From NCBI GenBank assembly GCA_037833965.1, contig AP031353.1, positions 27,096,501 to 27,160,500 of the forward strand: DNA of 64,000 bases, read 5' to 3'. The notes under the pieces were generated by a model. That model saw only the letters and a program-made list of their open reading frames with translations. It did no database searches and was not told the origin of the DNA. This document shows, in pieces, positions 13,471 through 26,222 of the stretch (positions are counted from its first letter, which is position 1; each line of letters starts with the position of its first letter). Position numbers and translations under genes: made by a program. Source of the DNA: Marchantia polymorpha subsp. ruderalis. Taxonomy: Eukaryota > Streptophyta > Marchantiopsida > Marchantiales > Marchantiaceae.

Positions 13471-16400
13471 CAGAGATCAAACCAGTGGAGAGGTGAAGCG
13501 TACGAACTGTTTTGTTTGAAAGCTCTTTTGCACCGCTACATGTTGGCAATTGGATGCTTGTCGTTTACTGACGTAGAGTTTTGCTCCCTGGGCTACACTC
13601 GAGTGGCTTCTTCTGCCGAGATGGATTGCTTAAAAAATCTAAACACTAGTCAACTGAAGATAGTATGACCGTAGTCTTTTCTGACTGACTGCATACACAA
13701 GCGAAGCTCTGCACAGTCCTTGTTCCATCCATGCTTGGACAACCATCTTGTAGTTTCTACGGTCACCGTAGTTGCAGAGTATCAGTCATCTATGGTCCTC
13801 CTTCTCCTTACATCATGAGGTGATGTTCCTCGTTCGCTCAGTTTTGCAAGCGGACATTCCTCCACACAGCTGCATACGTTATTACAACAGGGTGCATTAT
13901 CTGAAAAATCAACCCTTTTGACCATGGCGGACTTTGAGAATGACTACGTACAAAATCAATTCCTTCTCCAGTGAAGCTGTTATCCTTCTACCATCCTTCT
14001 ACCATCGTCTTTGTCACCAAGATTGAACCTTGCTTACAATGCTGACGACTAAATATCAGGATTTAGCATGGAAGTTCGCTGGTCCCGTCTCTGAGCTTGA
14101 GCCGTCGAACTGCCTGTCTATTTAAAACGTTGATTTGCTCAAGCTTTGCAGCACACTCGATGCTTTCTCCCGAAGCTCGTCACTGAAGAAGAGTTGAGGC
14201 ATACACCTCGATCACAATGAGATCCAGAGAAAAACTACCCTTACTACTCCAACACTGTCGAAACGCGTCCTTCACTCGCTGATCGATCGAACAATGTTGA
14301 ACCTGGAGTCTGGTCATAATGGTTTCGTCTATTAGACATACGGTAGAGCGAACGAACGAACCGCGAACCATGTTCACTCACTTCTCTGCTTCGGGAGCTC
14401 AGTGAATCACAATTGTAGATATGAAGGTGTTTTCTAGCTTCGGACCTCCAACGCATGCAATCTCAAAGTTCTGCTACGTATCAACTTTATTATATTCCCT
14501 TGTTGGCTCTAGATCTCGAGTGCACATCCGCCATTAGCTGCTACAAACGACATGTCAAGGTCCAGGGAGGAGACATATCTCGCTGATCCAGCCAAGATCG
14601 ATTCTGCCCTCAGATTCCGGAGCATCAGATCATTCCCCCTAGATCGACCCTTGTGTCGTATTTGTCTTGCCATCTTCCTTTTTCTTACAAGCGACTCCTT
14701 TTTTGCCAAACGGAGAATTGCCAGCCGTCTGCCCGGTGTGGGTTCGAACTGTCAGGGATTAATACCTCGACATCCGGCAGCGAAGGGTACTTACGTCTGC
14801 TGTTCCACTTTTAAGCGGCAGGCAGAGATAAACTGCTTGATTCACTGATCTATATGTGCTAGTCATCCACTCCCTTTCCCAGTCAGACCGTTTGTGCCGA
14901 TGCTGCTGCCCATGCTCTTCGTCCATCTTGAAAACACCATGTGCTCGTGTTTATGGCACTGCAGACTCTCACTCGGCAAATATTCACGCAGAACAGATGG
15001 CTGGAAGTTTAGTATCCCCAACAGCTCTGCTGCTCACACTAATTGCCGCACTCCGCTTCAAAGCTTCAAGTCTGCACTGTCATTCATTTCATTCAACGCT
15101 ATTATGACTCCTCGCTCAGAGCTTTAGTTCTTCAACTTCTCTCTCAGCCTAAGTCTGTTGCACTTGATCCCAATCAGTCCTCTCTTAACGATTCCGTTCA
15201 AGATAAAACTGTTCAGGACTTCCAACTAGGATGTTTGACTTGCGCTCATACAAAGGATCCCGAAGCTGAAAAATGCATTCTCTGCTAAATCCAAGCAATA
15301 TTGACTACAGTAGTGAGTGATTTCAAGTATGCGATTGCTCTCTTCTAAGATTTCGAAACTGTCTTTTTGGACTAATATTTTTGACTGCGATTTCGAGCTC
15401 TTCACAACACAACCTTTCATGGAACCTGGTATTTTCTGGAGTTTCATCTTCTCAAGCGCAGTATACGGAGATTGCAGTCACATGAAGATGTTTGGGACAG
15501 TTGCTTGTGAGAAATCGTGATGATTTCCGATGCAGGTTGGAGCTCTAATTCGAATTCCCTGTGGCAGTCTGCCTAAACTCTTCTTGCAGATAATCCTCAT
15601 TTCAGGATCTGAAGGTTAATCAACATTGTAAGGAGGTTTGATGAAGTTACGTAAGGCCAGGCAAGTGAGAAGGATTTTCAACCGACAAAGCTGGAAAAGA
15701 GACATTGCTGCATTTGCTCTAGGATATATTTCCAGCTTCCCAAGGATAATATTTTAATTTACTAGCATAGTGGTAGTTCGCATGCAACAATGGCGCACAT
15801 TTGTTTAAGAATTAATCAAAAGCTTGTTTTAGCTTTACTTTAATTAACGAAATTGCAAGTGTTTACTCATGGTTTTGCTATAGAAGACCCGTCAGTTTTT
15901 CTTTGACGTCATGGTGGCACCATTAACATAACTTCTAGAATATCAAATTAGAGATAGTATCAATCTTAAATGGTGATACTACACCAGTTCTAAGAACCTG
16001 TCATTTAAAAAAATCTAGATAATTAAGCTTATGAATATGAAGAGGATTCTAAAATAATTTACAAAAAAATTTCAGAACAACAAATAAAAGTCTTATCAAG
16101 ATTACTAAAAGAATAATGAATAAAGAGTTAAAACTTAGAAAAGAAAAAGCTAATAGTTAATGATTTGTTCTTGGTAGTTTGTCATCATTTGTACAACTTT
16201 ATTTTGACATGTATGAAAATTTCGACCCTTAATTGAAGGTCTGAACTGAACTGAATTATAAAAATGGATTATAACTCACTTAAAAAGTTGATATCAAATC
16301 CACACATTTTACGAACAACAAATAATGTTTTGAATGTGTTTCAAAAGCAACCTCTAACAATTACTTTAATTCCAGTATAAATCGGTAATTCTTAATTTAT

Positions 16401-16944
16401 ATTGTGTACGTACTGTTGTACATACTAAAAACACAAAATAAGTCATCAAATTGTATTCAATCATATTAATAAAATTTTATGGTTATATACTATTATAGAT
16501 AAACTTCATGTATATCGCCAAATTTTCAGAAATTTTATAAGGTATTGTGAGCATTCACAACACTAGATACATTCAATCTTCAAAGTTTATTATTATATAC
16601 GTTGATATCATCGTTAGAAATAATTTGTACAATGAAGTTAAGCAAACCTTTCAGTAATTGCTTCAATAGGTTCCTCGGATTGAGATGATTTTATCTCAAA
16701 TTTAAGGTTATTCGTTTATCATGAGTCTTGTATTGCTTCTGATTGTAACAGGTTAGGGTATTTCAAGTCAGACATGAGATTCTCATGAAAGCTTGGGAGG
16801 GCATGTGCTAATGTAGGGGCATCGTTAATGAGTCTTCTTGAGAAATATTGGGGTTAGGAAGGGACTTTGAAACATCAAGCTAGAACAGACGAAGTCAAAA
16901 CTAATAACTGCTCCAAAGTTAATAACAACACATTGAGATAAGAC

Positions 16945-17531
16945 ATTCCACGTGGATTATATACTTTCTTGATAGCAATAGGAGTGGTCCTTGGACAACA
17001 AGATGCTTTGGGCATGTATCACGCAATATACGTTGCGAATTGAATGAGGCATCACAAGAATATGCAAGTATTAAGCATGAAGCGCTGGAGGTGTTATACG
17101 TTGTTGGTAGAAAACTTCGGCACTATCTGCATGATCACGAATTTGTCTTTCAAGTGGTTTACCATCTTCTTTTCTCTTCGGCCAAAGATTTCATGAGTGG
17201 ACTATGAGGTTTTCTCTTAATTATTTTTATTATATAAAAAACACTACCTGCTGGAAATAGTATCATTGAAGACTAGATATTTTGCTTGGTTCAGTGAAGT
17301 CTCCGACATACCGAGATATTTGTGATTCAGTGCAAAAATCACACTTTTCAGGGCAATTATCTTGAGGAAGGATTTTGTTATCGAAACTTGTTTGACTTGT
17401 TCAAAAAACAATTTCATCAAATAAATGCTAATTTTCTGTCTCAACTAGAAGGTTACATGCTTATCACCGTTGAAGATGTTTTCGTTACTGGACGGGGAGC
17501 TCTCTCAAGTTATGGAGAGAGAGATACTTAA
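16945..17531 (+). pseudogene. Ty3/gypsy RNase H-region fragment (fossil)
   Basis: The plus strand reads pieces matching the gypsy RNase H region in order: an AIGVVLGQ block, a YASIKHEALEVLYVVGRKLRHYL block, and a later FLSQLEGYMLITVEDVF piece. The last resembles the linker before integrase (ADHLSR-EG-type). Known: this succession is diagnostic of Ty3/gypsy polyproteins. The fragment is broken in several places and no LTRs were recognised nearby, so it is an old, dead remnant. Confidence 0.8.
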
Positions 17532-19820
17532 CCTTACCTGATATATGTATACTTACAAATCTTGAAGTGCTTGAGAGACTATCACCATAACATCAAGTAA
17601 TCTCAGTACAGAAAGCTGTGCTCTATTTGGTTATTGGTTGAAAATTGTTTGAATTGAGAGCAAACGAGGTTTTCATTACTTTTGCCTAAGAAAGAGTTCA
17701 ATGTGTTAGAACGAATGTCTTTTCAGAAATATCGCGAAGAAGATCTTAGGTGAAGGATATATCCGAATTTTAGCATATAAGGATGTTCGTACATTTATTT
17801 GGTCTGATCAATGTCAACATATAATCCAACTGCTTTAATGATTTCATTCATAAGACCGTAATCAATTAAAAAATTATTTTTGGTGAAAAAAGGCGATATT
17901 GGCGAAAATGTGCAATATCATATTAATACTAATATTATATAGATTTTTAGTCCAAATTCTCATCTGAATAGTTCGTTAGGGAAGGAAGTTGAAGATCGGA
18001 TAGAAAATGGATCAAAGACAATAAGATTAGGATGAAATCTTCGGCTAAAGTAACTATCTGAATATTTTTGGAAAAGATTGGGGATGAAATAAACTAATAA
18101 AGTCTGAAAAAAAATATAGTTATGTAATTCAAGAACAAGACACTTTCATTTCCCTTTTTTAAAAGAACTCAATAGAATATGACTTGTATTAAAGTCGGAT
18201 TGGACGTCCAGAAAAGTAAAACAGGTTGCAAGAAATGAATGTGAATGACATTTGTAATATCTTTGAGTAGAGTTGTGTGAGAATAATCCAATTAGGTTAA
18301 ACAAAAACCCCAATTCCAATTCATGAAATGCAATCTTATTAAATGAACTGTTAGATCAAATTATAAGAAAAAAAAAGATTTATGGGAGGATATTAATAAT
18401 ACCTACATGCTTAAATGACAAAGTCTTTCGATATAAAAAGGACAGTGGAAGAAATGTGCAAAAATCATAAATTTCAAAATATCATGAAATTTTGGAAAAC
18501 TGTTTTTCACATGAAAGTAATAGTGTTCATCATATCAAATATTTATAAGACAAAATTCGTTGATAGATTTGTAAGATAATCTATATTATTGAAATAAAGT
18601 CATTCAACAAAGACTATTGCAAAATAAAACCAGTATATAGAAAATAGTTAAGCTATCTTGAAGATTTAAAAAAATGAAGGAGATTGTTAGCTTATTAAAT
18701 CTTCCTCCTTACTGTTTTTAAGTAACTGATTTATGCATTGAACTTGAAACCCTTAAAAAAAAAAACAAATGTATCTAATGCATGTCAAAAATTGCATTCA
18801 CTTAATCAATTAAAATTTAGTATGAAAAAATTATCAATCAATTGAAATGATTTAACCATGGAAGAAGCAAAAATATTTGAATAATATGAATAAAAATCAA
18901 AGTTGAATTATAAAAGATTATTTAAATCTGAATAAACTGAAGTCAAATTTACATAAAATAATAATGAAAAATCATCTCAACGATTTCAAAACGTAAATCA
19001 ATCACTACAGAAAATTAATGTCAAAATAAATTATATCTCAATTAAGATGATATAAAACATGTGGATGTGATTGAATTAGAAACAACATAAAATAATTTTC
19101 AATGAAAGAATATGCACATATATTGTAAAGTGAAATCACACAATAGAGAGAAAACACTTCATATGCCCAACCTGGCTATAAATGAACATATAAATGATAT
19201 GTTCATGGTATGTCAAGCGAGGCTAGTAGACTCGCTACACTACTTAGCTTAGTGTAGCAGTAAGCCTGAAACCCTATTTGTACTTTCCAGCGCATGTAAC
19301 CACCGTCACCACGGGTGAAGCAAACTGCCAAATCATCATCAAAGGTTTTGAAATTTAGGCTTACGCAGACTTGAGTTGTTTATAAGAAATAAATTTAATT
19401 ATAAATAACTGTTTTTACACCTATTTAATAGGATAAAAAATTCAACTTTAGTAGCAATCAATTCAACCAATGAAAATTTTGATGAATGTAAGATAGATGT
19501 CAATTGAAACCTAAAACATTGAAAAAGTAAATTGAAAAATATCAATATCAATAATTTAATAATATATATTTAACAAATATAAAATTGAAGATTGACATAT
19601 GAAGCAATATATGTAATAAAAAAAGTCATATATGAAAAAGTTACAATGATTTATATAAGATAGACAATATATCAAAGAAAATACATTTTAATCAAATTAA
19701 AAAAATAACTTTTATATCAAAAAATATATCTTGTTGCATTTGAAAATTAATATTTCTTTGTATACAAAAGAATAACAATGGGTATTTAAAACCTTGTATG
19801 CAGATTGCATCAATTGTTTA
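17532..19820. other. AT-rich DNA between gypsy scrap and copia
   Basis: Strongly AT-rich with many A- and T-runs. It may contain further decayed gypsy sequence just after 17.53 kb but no motif is readable. The only structure is the small hairpin at 19234-19258. Confidence 0.5.
19234..19258. repeat. Short hairpin, 9-bp arms
   Basis: GCTACACTA, a 7-base spacer, then TAGTGTAGC. It lies in a small mid-GC patch within AT-rich DNA. No downstream T-run or gene is attached to it, so a terminator role is not supported. Confidence 0.5.
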
Positions 19821-20145
19821 TGAAGTGTCCAATCATCAAGATCGATAAACACGCACGACAGTCACAACACCAAGATAACGTGATCGTTATCTTGGTGTTG
19901 TGACTTCATCTTTCATAGGCTACGTCCATGGACAAATGTAAAAACTTCACTATGACACAGGTGTATACACGGACTCCATAGCTAAGCTCTTCTTCTTCTT
20001 GCTTACTCTCAAAGTGCAATTTTGAACTATACGTAATGAATGACTTTTTATCTTGTCTATACAAGAAGAGTTAAGGTGCACAGTTAGCTTCCCTAACCAT
20101 GGTTATCATTATCTAGAGTTAATCCAATATAGTGTTAACCTAACA
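19821..20145 (-). repeat. 3' LTR of the copia element
   Basis: The 325-bp repeat begins TGTTAGGTTAAC next to the polypurine tract and ends in CA at 19821. It holds a perfect 19-bp-arm hairpin (19861-19904) that its partner lacks. Confidence 0.9.
19861..19904. repeat. Perfect hairpin (19-bp arms, 6-nt loop) in the 3' LTR
   Basis: GTCACAACACCAAGATAAC is followed by the loop GTGATC and then its exact reverse complement. The 5' LTR has only a single diverged copy of the left arm here, so the right arm arose by an inverted local duplication after, or during, the last copying of this element. Confidence 0.92.
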
Positions 20146-20160
20146 AATCCCCCCTTGACT
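20146..20160 (-). other. Polypurine tract of the copia element
   Basis: On the minus strand AGTCAAGGGGGGATT directly precedes the TGTTAGG start of the 3' LTR. This is the expected place and composition for the plus-strand primer. Confidence 0.8.
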
Positions 20161-20439
20161 CAAGTCTTGGAGCTAACTAATGTTTCTCTGCGGGGAGTTC
20201 TAGAAAGTATAGCTAAATAACGCTTTTACTCTATAGTCGAGAGGTAACTAGAAATAATCCGTAGCCGGCAAAAACCGGATGAAAAATACATGTACAAAAG
20301 TTACTAAACTAGCCATTCTTATGCAAAATTTACAACTTTGCACAATGTTTGGAAAAACTTTTCAATGAAATCACTTTGGTCAATGCGTGAGCACGGTTGA
20401 GCTTACCATCAATTTTGATGAGCTTAAATGCACTGTGAG

Positions 20440-20708
20440 TAGGGTTGGAGTCACAGCCTCAATGGGCATGCCTCGTTTGGGTTCTTTCATATAGGCATGA
20501 CTGTATGTACAAAGAAATTAATACGTATTTTCTGGAACTTATCAACAATTTTACTTCTAAAAATGTTTTATTCTCTGAATGTACATTTTCAAATACGTCA
20601 AATGTATGTATTTCAATACGGGCATGCTTGGGCGCATGGGGCATGCCTTTTGATCGTGAAATGGGACATAGACATGCCTCAAAATATTTTGATGTGCCTC
20701 CAACCCTA
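20440..20708. mobile_element. Non-autonomous hAT-type MITE (269 bp) inside the copia element
   Basis: Seen: terminal inverted repeats TAGGGTTGGAGTCACA (20440-20455) and TGTGCCTCCAACCCTA (20693-20708, inverted, one mismatch). They are flanked by 8-bp direct repeats ACTGTGAG (20432-20439) and ACTATGAG (20709-20716), one mismatch. Subterminal GGCATGCC-like motifs recur near 20464, 20493, 20621, 20639 and 20671. Known: TAGGG-type termini, 8-bp target duplications and clustered subterminal motifs are hallmarks of hAT transposons. There is no transposase reading frame, so movement would have relied on a partner element. It sits between the copia RNase H region and the 3' LTR, so it inserted after the copia. 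Confidence 0.88.
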
Positions 20709-23700
20709 ACTATGAGACACTGCTTGTCTCATATAATGATATCAGATATCAATGTGCTTTATCCTACCACCTATCACATTTTTTGATACTAGATTAAGTG
20801 CACTCTCGCTATCACATTAAAGATTCACATCAGTGTGTGGTAGCTTCATCTCAGTGGTCAACTGGTTCAACCTCATTGACTCCTTCGTTGATTCTGCTGC
20901 CGCAACGTATTCAACATCTGTGGACGATTGAGATTTTCATTTTTGAAGTGTAGAACTCTAACTTATGCATCCATCAAGAAGAGTGAAAACATACCCAGTT
21001 GTTGATATGTGCTTATCCAAATCTCCTCCATAATCAACATTAACATATCTCACGAGTGAATTTGCATTGTTTGATTGTGCATCAAAAAATAATCCAGTAT
21101 CAAGAGAACCCTTGATATATTTCATTATCCACTTCATAGCTTGCCAATGCTTTCGTCCAGTATTTGACATGTATCGACTCATTTTTCCAACTGCATATGC
21201 TATATAAGGTCTATTGCGTATAAACATTAGATACAAAATGTTGCCAATTGCACTTTCACAAGAAATAGAAGACATCAATCCTTTTGCAGTTGTATCAATT
21301 GGACATAAATATGCCAAATGCTTAAAGTGTGCAACTAATGGAGTATTTACAGTTTTAGCATTTGACATATTTAACCTAGCAAGTACTTTCTGTGCATACC
21401 GCATATGAGTCAACCAAAGTTTCCTAGATGACTTGTACCTTTGGATCTCCATGCCTAAAATATAAAATATGCTTAGCAGGACCTAGATCTTTCATATTAA
21501 ACTCAAAACTGAGTTGGACTTTGAGTTTATTACTTTTAGACCTATCGTTAGCAACAATAAGCATGTCATCTACATACAACACGAGTAATATAAATCCAAA
21601 ACTTGTGATATTAACATGCTTCATGTACACACAAGGGTCATATGCATTTCGTACAAAGCCCTTATGCATGAACTCATCAAAGCGTTTGTTCTATTGTTGG
21701 AAACTTTGCTTAATTACATACAAGGACTTAAGCAACCGACAAACTAAACATCCCTTTTCTATCTTCAACAACCCTTCAGTTGTCTCATGTAAATCACTTT
21801 GTTTAATGCTCCATGCAAAAAGGCTGTAACAACATCTATCTAGTCGAGAAAAAGACCAAATAATGTGACAAGTGCATACAACAAGCATATATTTGAAAAC
21901 TTAGCAAGTAGTGAGAAAACCTCGGTGTATTCGATGCCCTTCCGCTGTTCGAAGCTCTTGGCCATGAAGATTGCATTGAAGATTTTGTCAACAGCATCAG
22001 TAGACCCATCCTTCATTGTGTAGATTCACTTGCATTCTATAGCTCGTTTTCCATAAAGCAACTACACGAGTTCTCAAGTCTAGTTGTCATGAAGTGATTT
22101 CATTTTCTTTCGCATAGCTGCCAACCAATCAAGCTTCTCTAGGACTGATTGAAATTCACTATAAGAGAACGGACTTCCATTTTCTGTGATTAGCGTTTCT
22201 ACTAATCATCAACAAGTAAGGACTAGTCCTTGATACTCTGTTCAATAAAAAATCAATTACCATATCTTTTAGGAGCACAACAAACACGTGTTGGTCTTGC
22301 AGTTGAAGACTCTGGTTGATCATTGTGTGCTTGTTTAGATGATGACTCACCAGCAATGTGTTGCTCCTCATGGATCTCTTCAAGAGCAAAATCTTGCTCT
22401 TCTGCCTCGTATGTTACTTGTGAAGCACCTCCTTGAGGCCCACCATGAGAAATTTCATGGAAAATCTCCTCCTCAATGATGTTTGGAAAAGATAACTAAC
22501 CTTCATTAGTAGCAAAATGAACAATCTCTATCTCTTTCGACGATCTGGACTCATTGAAAAAACATCTATATTAACATGTTTACAACCTATAAGATGTCAA
22601 AGCCGGTATCTTTTGACATCACGCTGATAAACAAGAAAAATACACTTGATAGTCTTGGGATTGAGCTTTGTACTCAATTTTCTTAGATTATGTGCATAAA
22701 CATCACAACCAAACACTGTAAGATAAGAGTAATTAGAATTCTGTTTATGCCACATTTGGGAGTGAAGTCTTGTAACATGTTGCACTACAAGGAGACATGT
22801 TTACCAGATAAGCCACATTATTGATGGTTTCAGTCCAAAAAATCAGTGAAAAACCAATATGGCTCAATATACTCCGTGATCTATCCAACAACGTACGATT
22901 GAGTTTCTCTAACACGTTGTTTTGCTATGGAGTATAAACATTGGTAAAGTGGCGGATAATCCTTTCGTTTTCACACAAACGCGCCAAACTCCTATGACAC
23001 GTACTTCCCGCCGTAATCCAATTGCAAGAACTTCATCTTCTATTTTGTCTGAATCTCAACTTGGGCTTTTCACTTCTTAAAATTGACAAAGATATCATAC
23101 TTGCGAGAAAGAAAGTAGATACTCACATACCTTGAGTAGTCATCAATAAACATAGCACTCCTTCCCAGAATGTGAGGCAACAGAAGAATTATATCACACA
23201 TGAGAATGAACATACTCAAGAATTGTTTTGGAACTATGAACACCAATTCCAAAAGCACTTTGCGTATGCATTTCAAATACACAATACTCACGTATTCAAG
23301 CTTGCACGACCTCAAGCTAGGTAATAAACTCTGTTTGTAAAATGTTCATACCTTTTTCAATCATGTGGCTAAGACGAGCATGCCACAATTTGGTGTGATT
23401 CTCCAATGGTGTCATAGCATTGGCCTCATCGAGAATTGTAGACCCCTCCAAGATGTACAAATCTTTCCTCTTGTGAGCTTTCATTATCATGTTGGAAACT
23501 TTCTCAACCGCGAGAATTCCATCAACTACTTTCCAATGAAAGCTTCTTATGTCAACCTTTCCAAGTGAAATTAAATTCTGACGCATACTGGGAATGTGCA
23601 CAACATTTATCAATGTTAGTACTTTTTTATAAAACAGTTGAATCCAAATGGATTCAATAACAACAATCTACAGGAGTGATCATTTCTCAGTAAGACTAAA

Positions 23701-25013
23701 CCTTGATATGATGCGTAAGTAGTAAAAAACTTCTTAAATGAAACGCATGTGATAAGAGTAAGCGGAGTCCAAAATCCATTCATCTCTCTCGATGAGGATA
23801 GATGTTCACAAGACATAGCCTTCATCATTGTTGGTCACAACATTTGTGGAGTTACCGACATATTTCTCTCTCTTCTCTTGCAGCCTACTACAACAATACT
23901 TTTTCATGTGGCCCAACTTGCCACACTTTCAACACTTCATCTCCTTCTTGTTGCCATTCCTTGACTTGAACCGATTTTTTCACTTGCTCGCGCTAGTGTA
24001 TCACTTCTTCAATCTTTCACAAGTGACATAAATTATAGTAGAAGAAGAAGAAGGTGTTGAAGAAGAAACCAACTTTTGTTGGATGTCGTCCGTCAACAAA
24101 GCTGTGACTACTTCGTTCTAAGTGATGTTTTCTTTGTCTCGATGAAGCCACACAGGAGATAAAATATGATATGAGGCTAGCAAGGAGCTCAAAAGCTGCA
24201 ATATTTTTTTTGCATCACTCAAATACTCTTCTAGGTTCAAAAGATTCACCAATAAATCATTGAAAACATCATTGTGGTCTTGGATATTTGTATCTTCAAT
24301 CATTTTGAAGATCATCAGCTTTAACGATGTGAAAAGCTAATTTGACAACTTCTTCATGTGTAACTTTGTTTGAAGCGCTTGAAACATAATTGTCATAGTC
24401 TTCAACATCTCAACTTGTTTCAACACATTCGGCTTCAAATAGAGAGTCACAATACTCACAGCTTGATCTTGAAGTTCATTCTCATACTCGTCATCAACCT
24501 TCAGGGATTTTAGTTTGAGAATCTTCCTCAAACCCATTGCCTTGATCACATTTTTGACTTGCCGTCCCATAGGAGACAGTCACTACAACCATCAAAACAT
24601 CCAACTTCAAACCTCGGTCCATCAACCTTAGATAGCGCCATAGATTTGATCGGCCAATTCCCACTTTGAAAACGTTCCAGAATGTCTTCAACAAGATCCT
24701 TGGAAAGAAAACTTGACTCACTTTTTTCGTCTGAATGCAAGAATTCAGCCTCTTCCGCAACAATTGGAACAAGTTTCGCTCCTTGCTCCAAGTTGCTCAT
24801 GGCAAGAAAGCGCTCATAGTGTTAACAATTCTCAACACTTGACATAAAAAATGGTCAAAAAATGAAAGTTCTCAAAACTGAAATCTCATACCACTCATGC
24901 ATAACCTACAAGCTAACCCACTGGAATGTGAAAAAGATTTGTCAAAATCACCCTAGAGTTAAGGGGGTACAAACTTAAATTTGCAACTTGCAAGGAAATC
25001 TTTATTACCAAAA

Positions 25014-25299
25014 TTTTACACGAAGTTTATTTTCAAAACCGTCTTTTGTATTGCGTGATCAACTTGCTTGAAAACCAAACTGCAAAGTTTGAACTCAAAT
25101 AGATATAGTTTTATACAAAATTAATTTGCATAATCGTCTTTTGAACCGCGTGTTCAACTTGCTTGAAAACCAGACTGCAAAGTTTGAATTCAAAATAACC
25201 TAGTTTTACACAAAATTTATTTCCAAAACCATCTTTTGTATTGCGTGCTCAACTTGCTTGAAAACCACACTGCAAAAAAATGAGTTCAAATGTACATAG
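25014..25299 (-). repeat. Three tandem 95-bp repeats in the copia leader
   Basis: Three copies (25014-25108, 25109-25203, 25204-25299) share the core CAACTTGCTTGAAAACC followed by ACTGCAAA, with about 15-20% divergence by eye. They lie between the primer-binding site and gag, in the untranslated leader. The near-equal unit length (95, 95, 96) points to tandem duplication. Confidence 0.9.
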
Positions 25300-25885
25300 T
25301 TTGCTTGGTCTAATCCACCAAAATTGCCAAAAAACACAGTCTTTGTTTGATTACTTTTGACAGATTCTTCATAGGGAGTGTTTTTGCATGTGAAACTTAA
25401 GTGTATTCATACTTTGTCATCCAACCCGAGTTATCCGAAGACTCTTACAAAATTCCTCAAACTTAGAAAAGCAATGCGTCACTTCGGATTTGCGTCCTTG
25501 AGCCGAGCTCGACACTAATCTTCAAAATTCCATAACTTCACAACCTCTCTACAAAATTCAACAAAATTGAGCTCAAAACAATCGTCTTGGAGAGTAGATC
25601 AAGCCTATGTGTGATAAATCAGAAAGTTCAGATTTTTAGAAATTGAAACGGTTTCTCTTACAGTAGAATGTAAAAGATTTCTTCGCTTTAAATTTCAAAA
25701 AATCTCTATGATCACTCGACACGATACAATTCTTACATCAAAGTGTAATCTGTGGCTCTTGCTATTCTATTCTATTCTACAAAGAATCAGCCAACAATTA
25801 CTTCAAATTACGGGTAGAAATTTTGAGAGTGCTTCCGCGCTCCATGATCTCATGTGGAAATAAGAAATCTACGTGCATTGAATTA

Positions 25886-25897
25886 GCTCTAATACCA
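25886..25897 (-). other. Primer-binding site of the copia element (initiator tRNA-Met type)
   Basis: On the minus strand this reads TGGTATTAGAGC, one base from the TGGTATCAGAGC complementary to the 3' end of plant initiator tRNA-Met. It lies two bases inside the 5' LTR, the normal position for priming minus-strand DNA. Confidence 0.85.
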
Positions 25898-25899
25898 AT

Positions 25900-26222
25900 T
25901 GAAAGATCCAACCATCAAGATCAATTAGCACGCACAACATTCACAACACCGAGATAACACGATTCACTATTTACAAGCTACGTCCATGGGCAAGAGTAGA
26001 AACTTCACTAAAGCACAGGTGTATACAAAGCCTCCATAGCTAAACTTTTCTCCTTCCTGCTCACTCTCAAAGTGCAACTCTGAACTATACGTATAAATGA
26101 TTCATCATACCTTCTATAGAAGAAGAGATAAGATGTACATCTTAGCTAACCTAACCATAGTTAGCTTTTCTAATCATTGTTATCACAAATTGGAATTAAT
26201 TTTAGATAGAGTTAACCTAACA
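25900..26222 (-). repeat. 5' LTR of the copia element
   Basis: The 323-bp repeat reads TGTTAGGTTAAC at its outer end and finishes TCTTTCA beside the primer-binding site. It aligns along its length with 19821-20145. It lacks the hairpin present in the other LTR and carries some extra AT-rich sequence near the outer end. Confidence 0.9.

Larger units (their letters stand above)
12801..16944. other. Intergenic, no gene recognised
   Basis: GA/CT microsatellites around 13.0-13.5 kb, otherwise unstructured. At about 15.7 kb the composition turns AT-rich, marking the edge of the element-rich block. Confidence 0.55.
19821..26222 (-). mobile_element. Ty1/copia LTR retrotransposon fossil with both LTRs (broken)
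   Basis: Seen: a minus-strand element bounded by two related repeats of about 320 bp that start TGTTAGG and end CA. It has a primer-binding site beside the 5' LTR and a polypurine tract beside the 3' LTR. In copia order the internal region shows gag remnants (about 24.1-24.8 kb), a CCHC zinc knuckle (about 23.89-23.94 kb), the gag-pre-integrase segment (about 23.3-23.6 kb), integrase core remnants (about 22.6-23.3 kb), reverse transcriptase with YVDD (near 21,565-21,578) and RNase H (about 20.9-21.45 kb). Known: integrase before reverse transcriptase defines Ty1/copia. The coding part is broken in many places, on the order of a dozen or more. The LTRs differ at roughly a fifth of positions by eye, so the insertion is old. 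A hAT element has inserted near its 3' end. No convincing 5-bp target duplication was found. Confidence 0.93.

Noticed and set aside
14730-14765. GGTTCGAA resembling a tRNA T-loop
   Set aside because: Flanking bases do not form a T-stem and no acceptor or anticodon arm fits on either strand.
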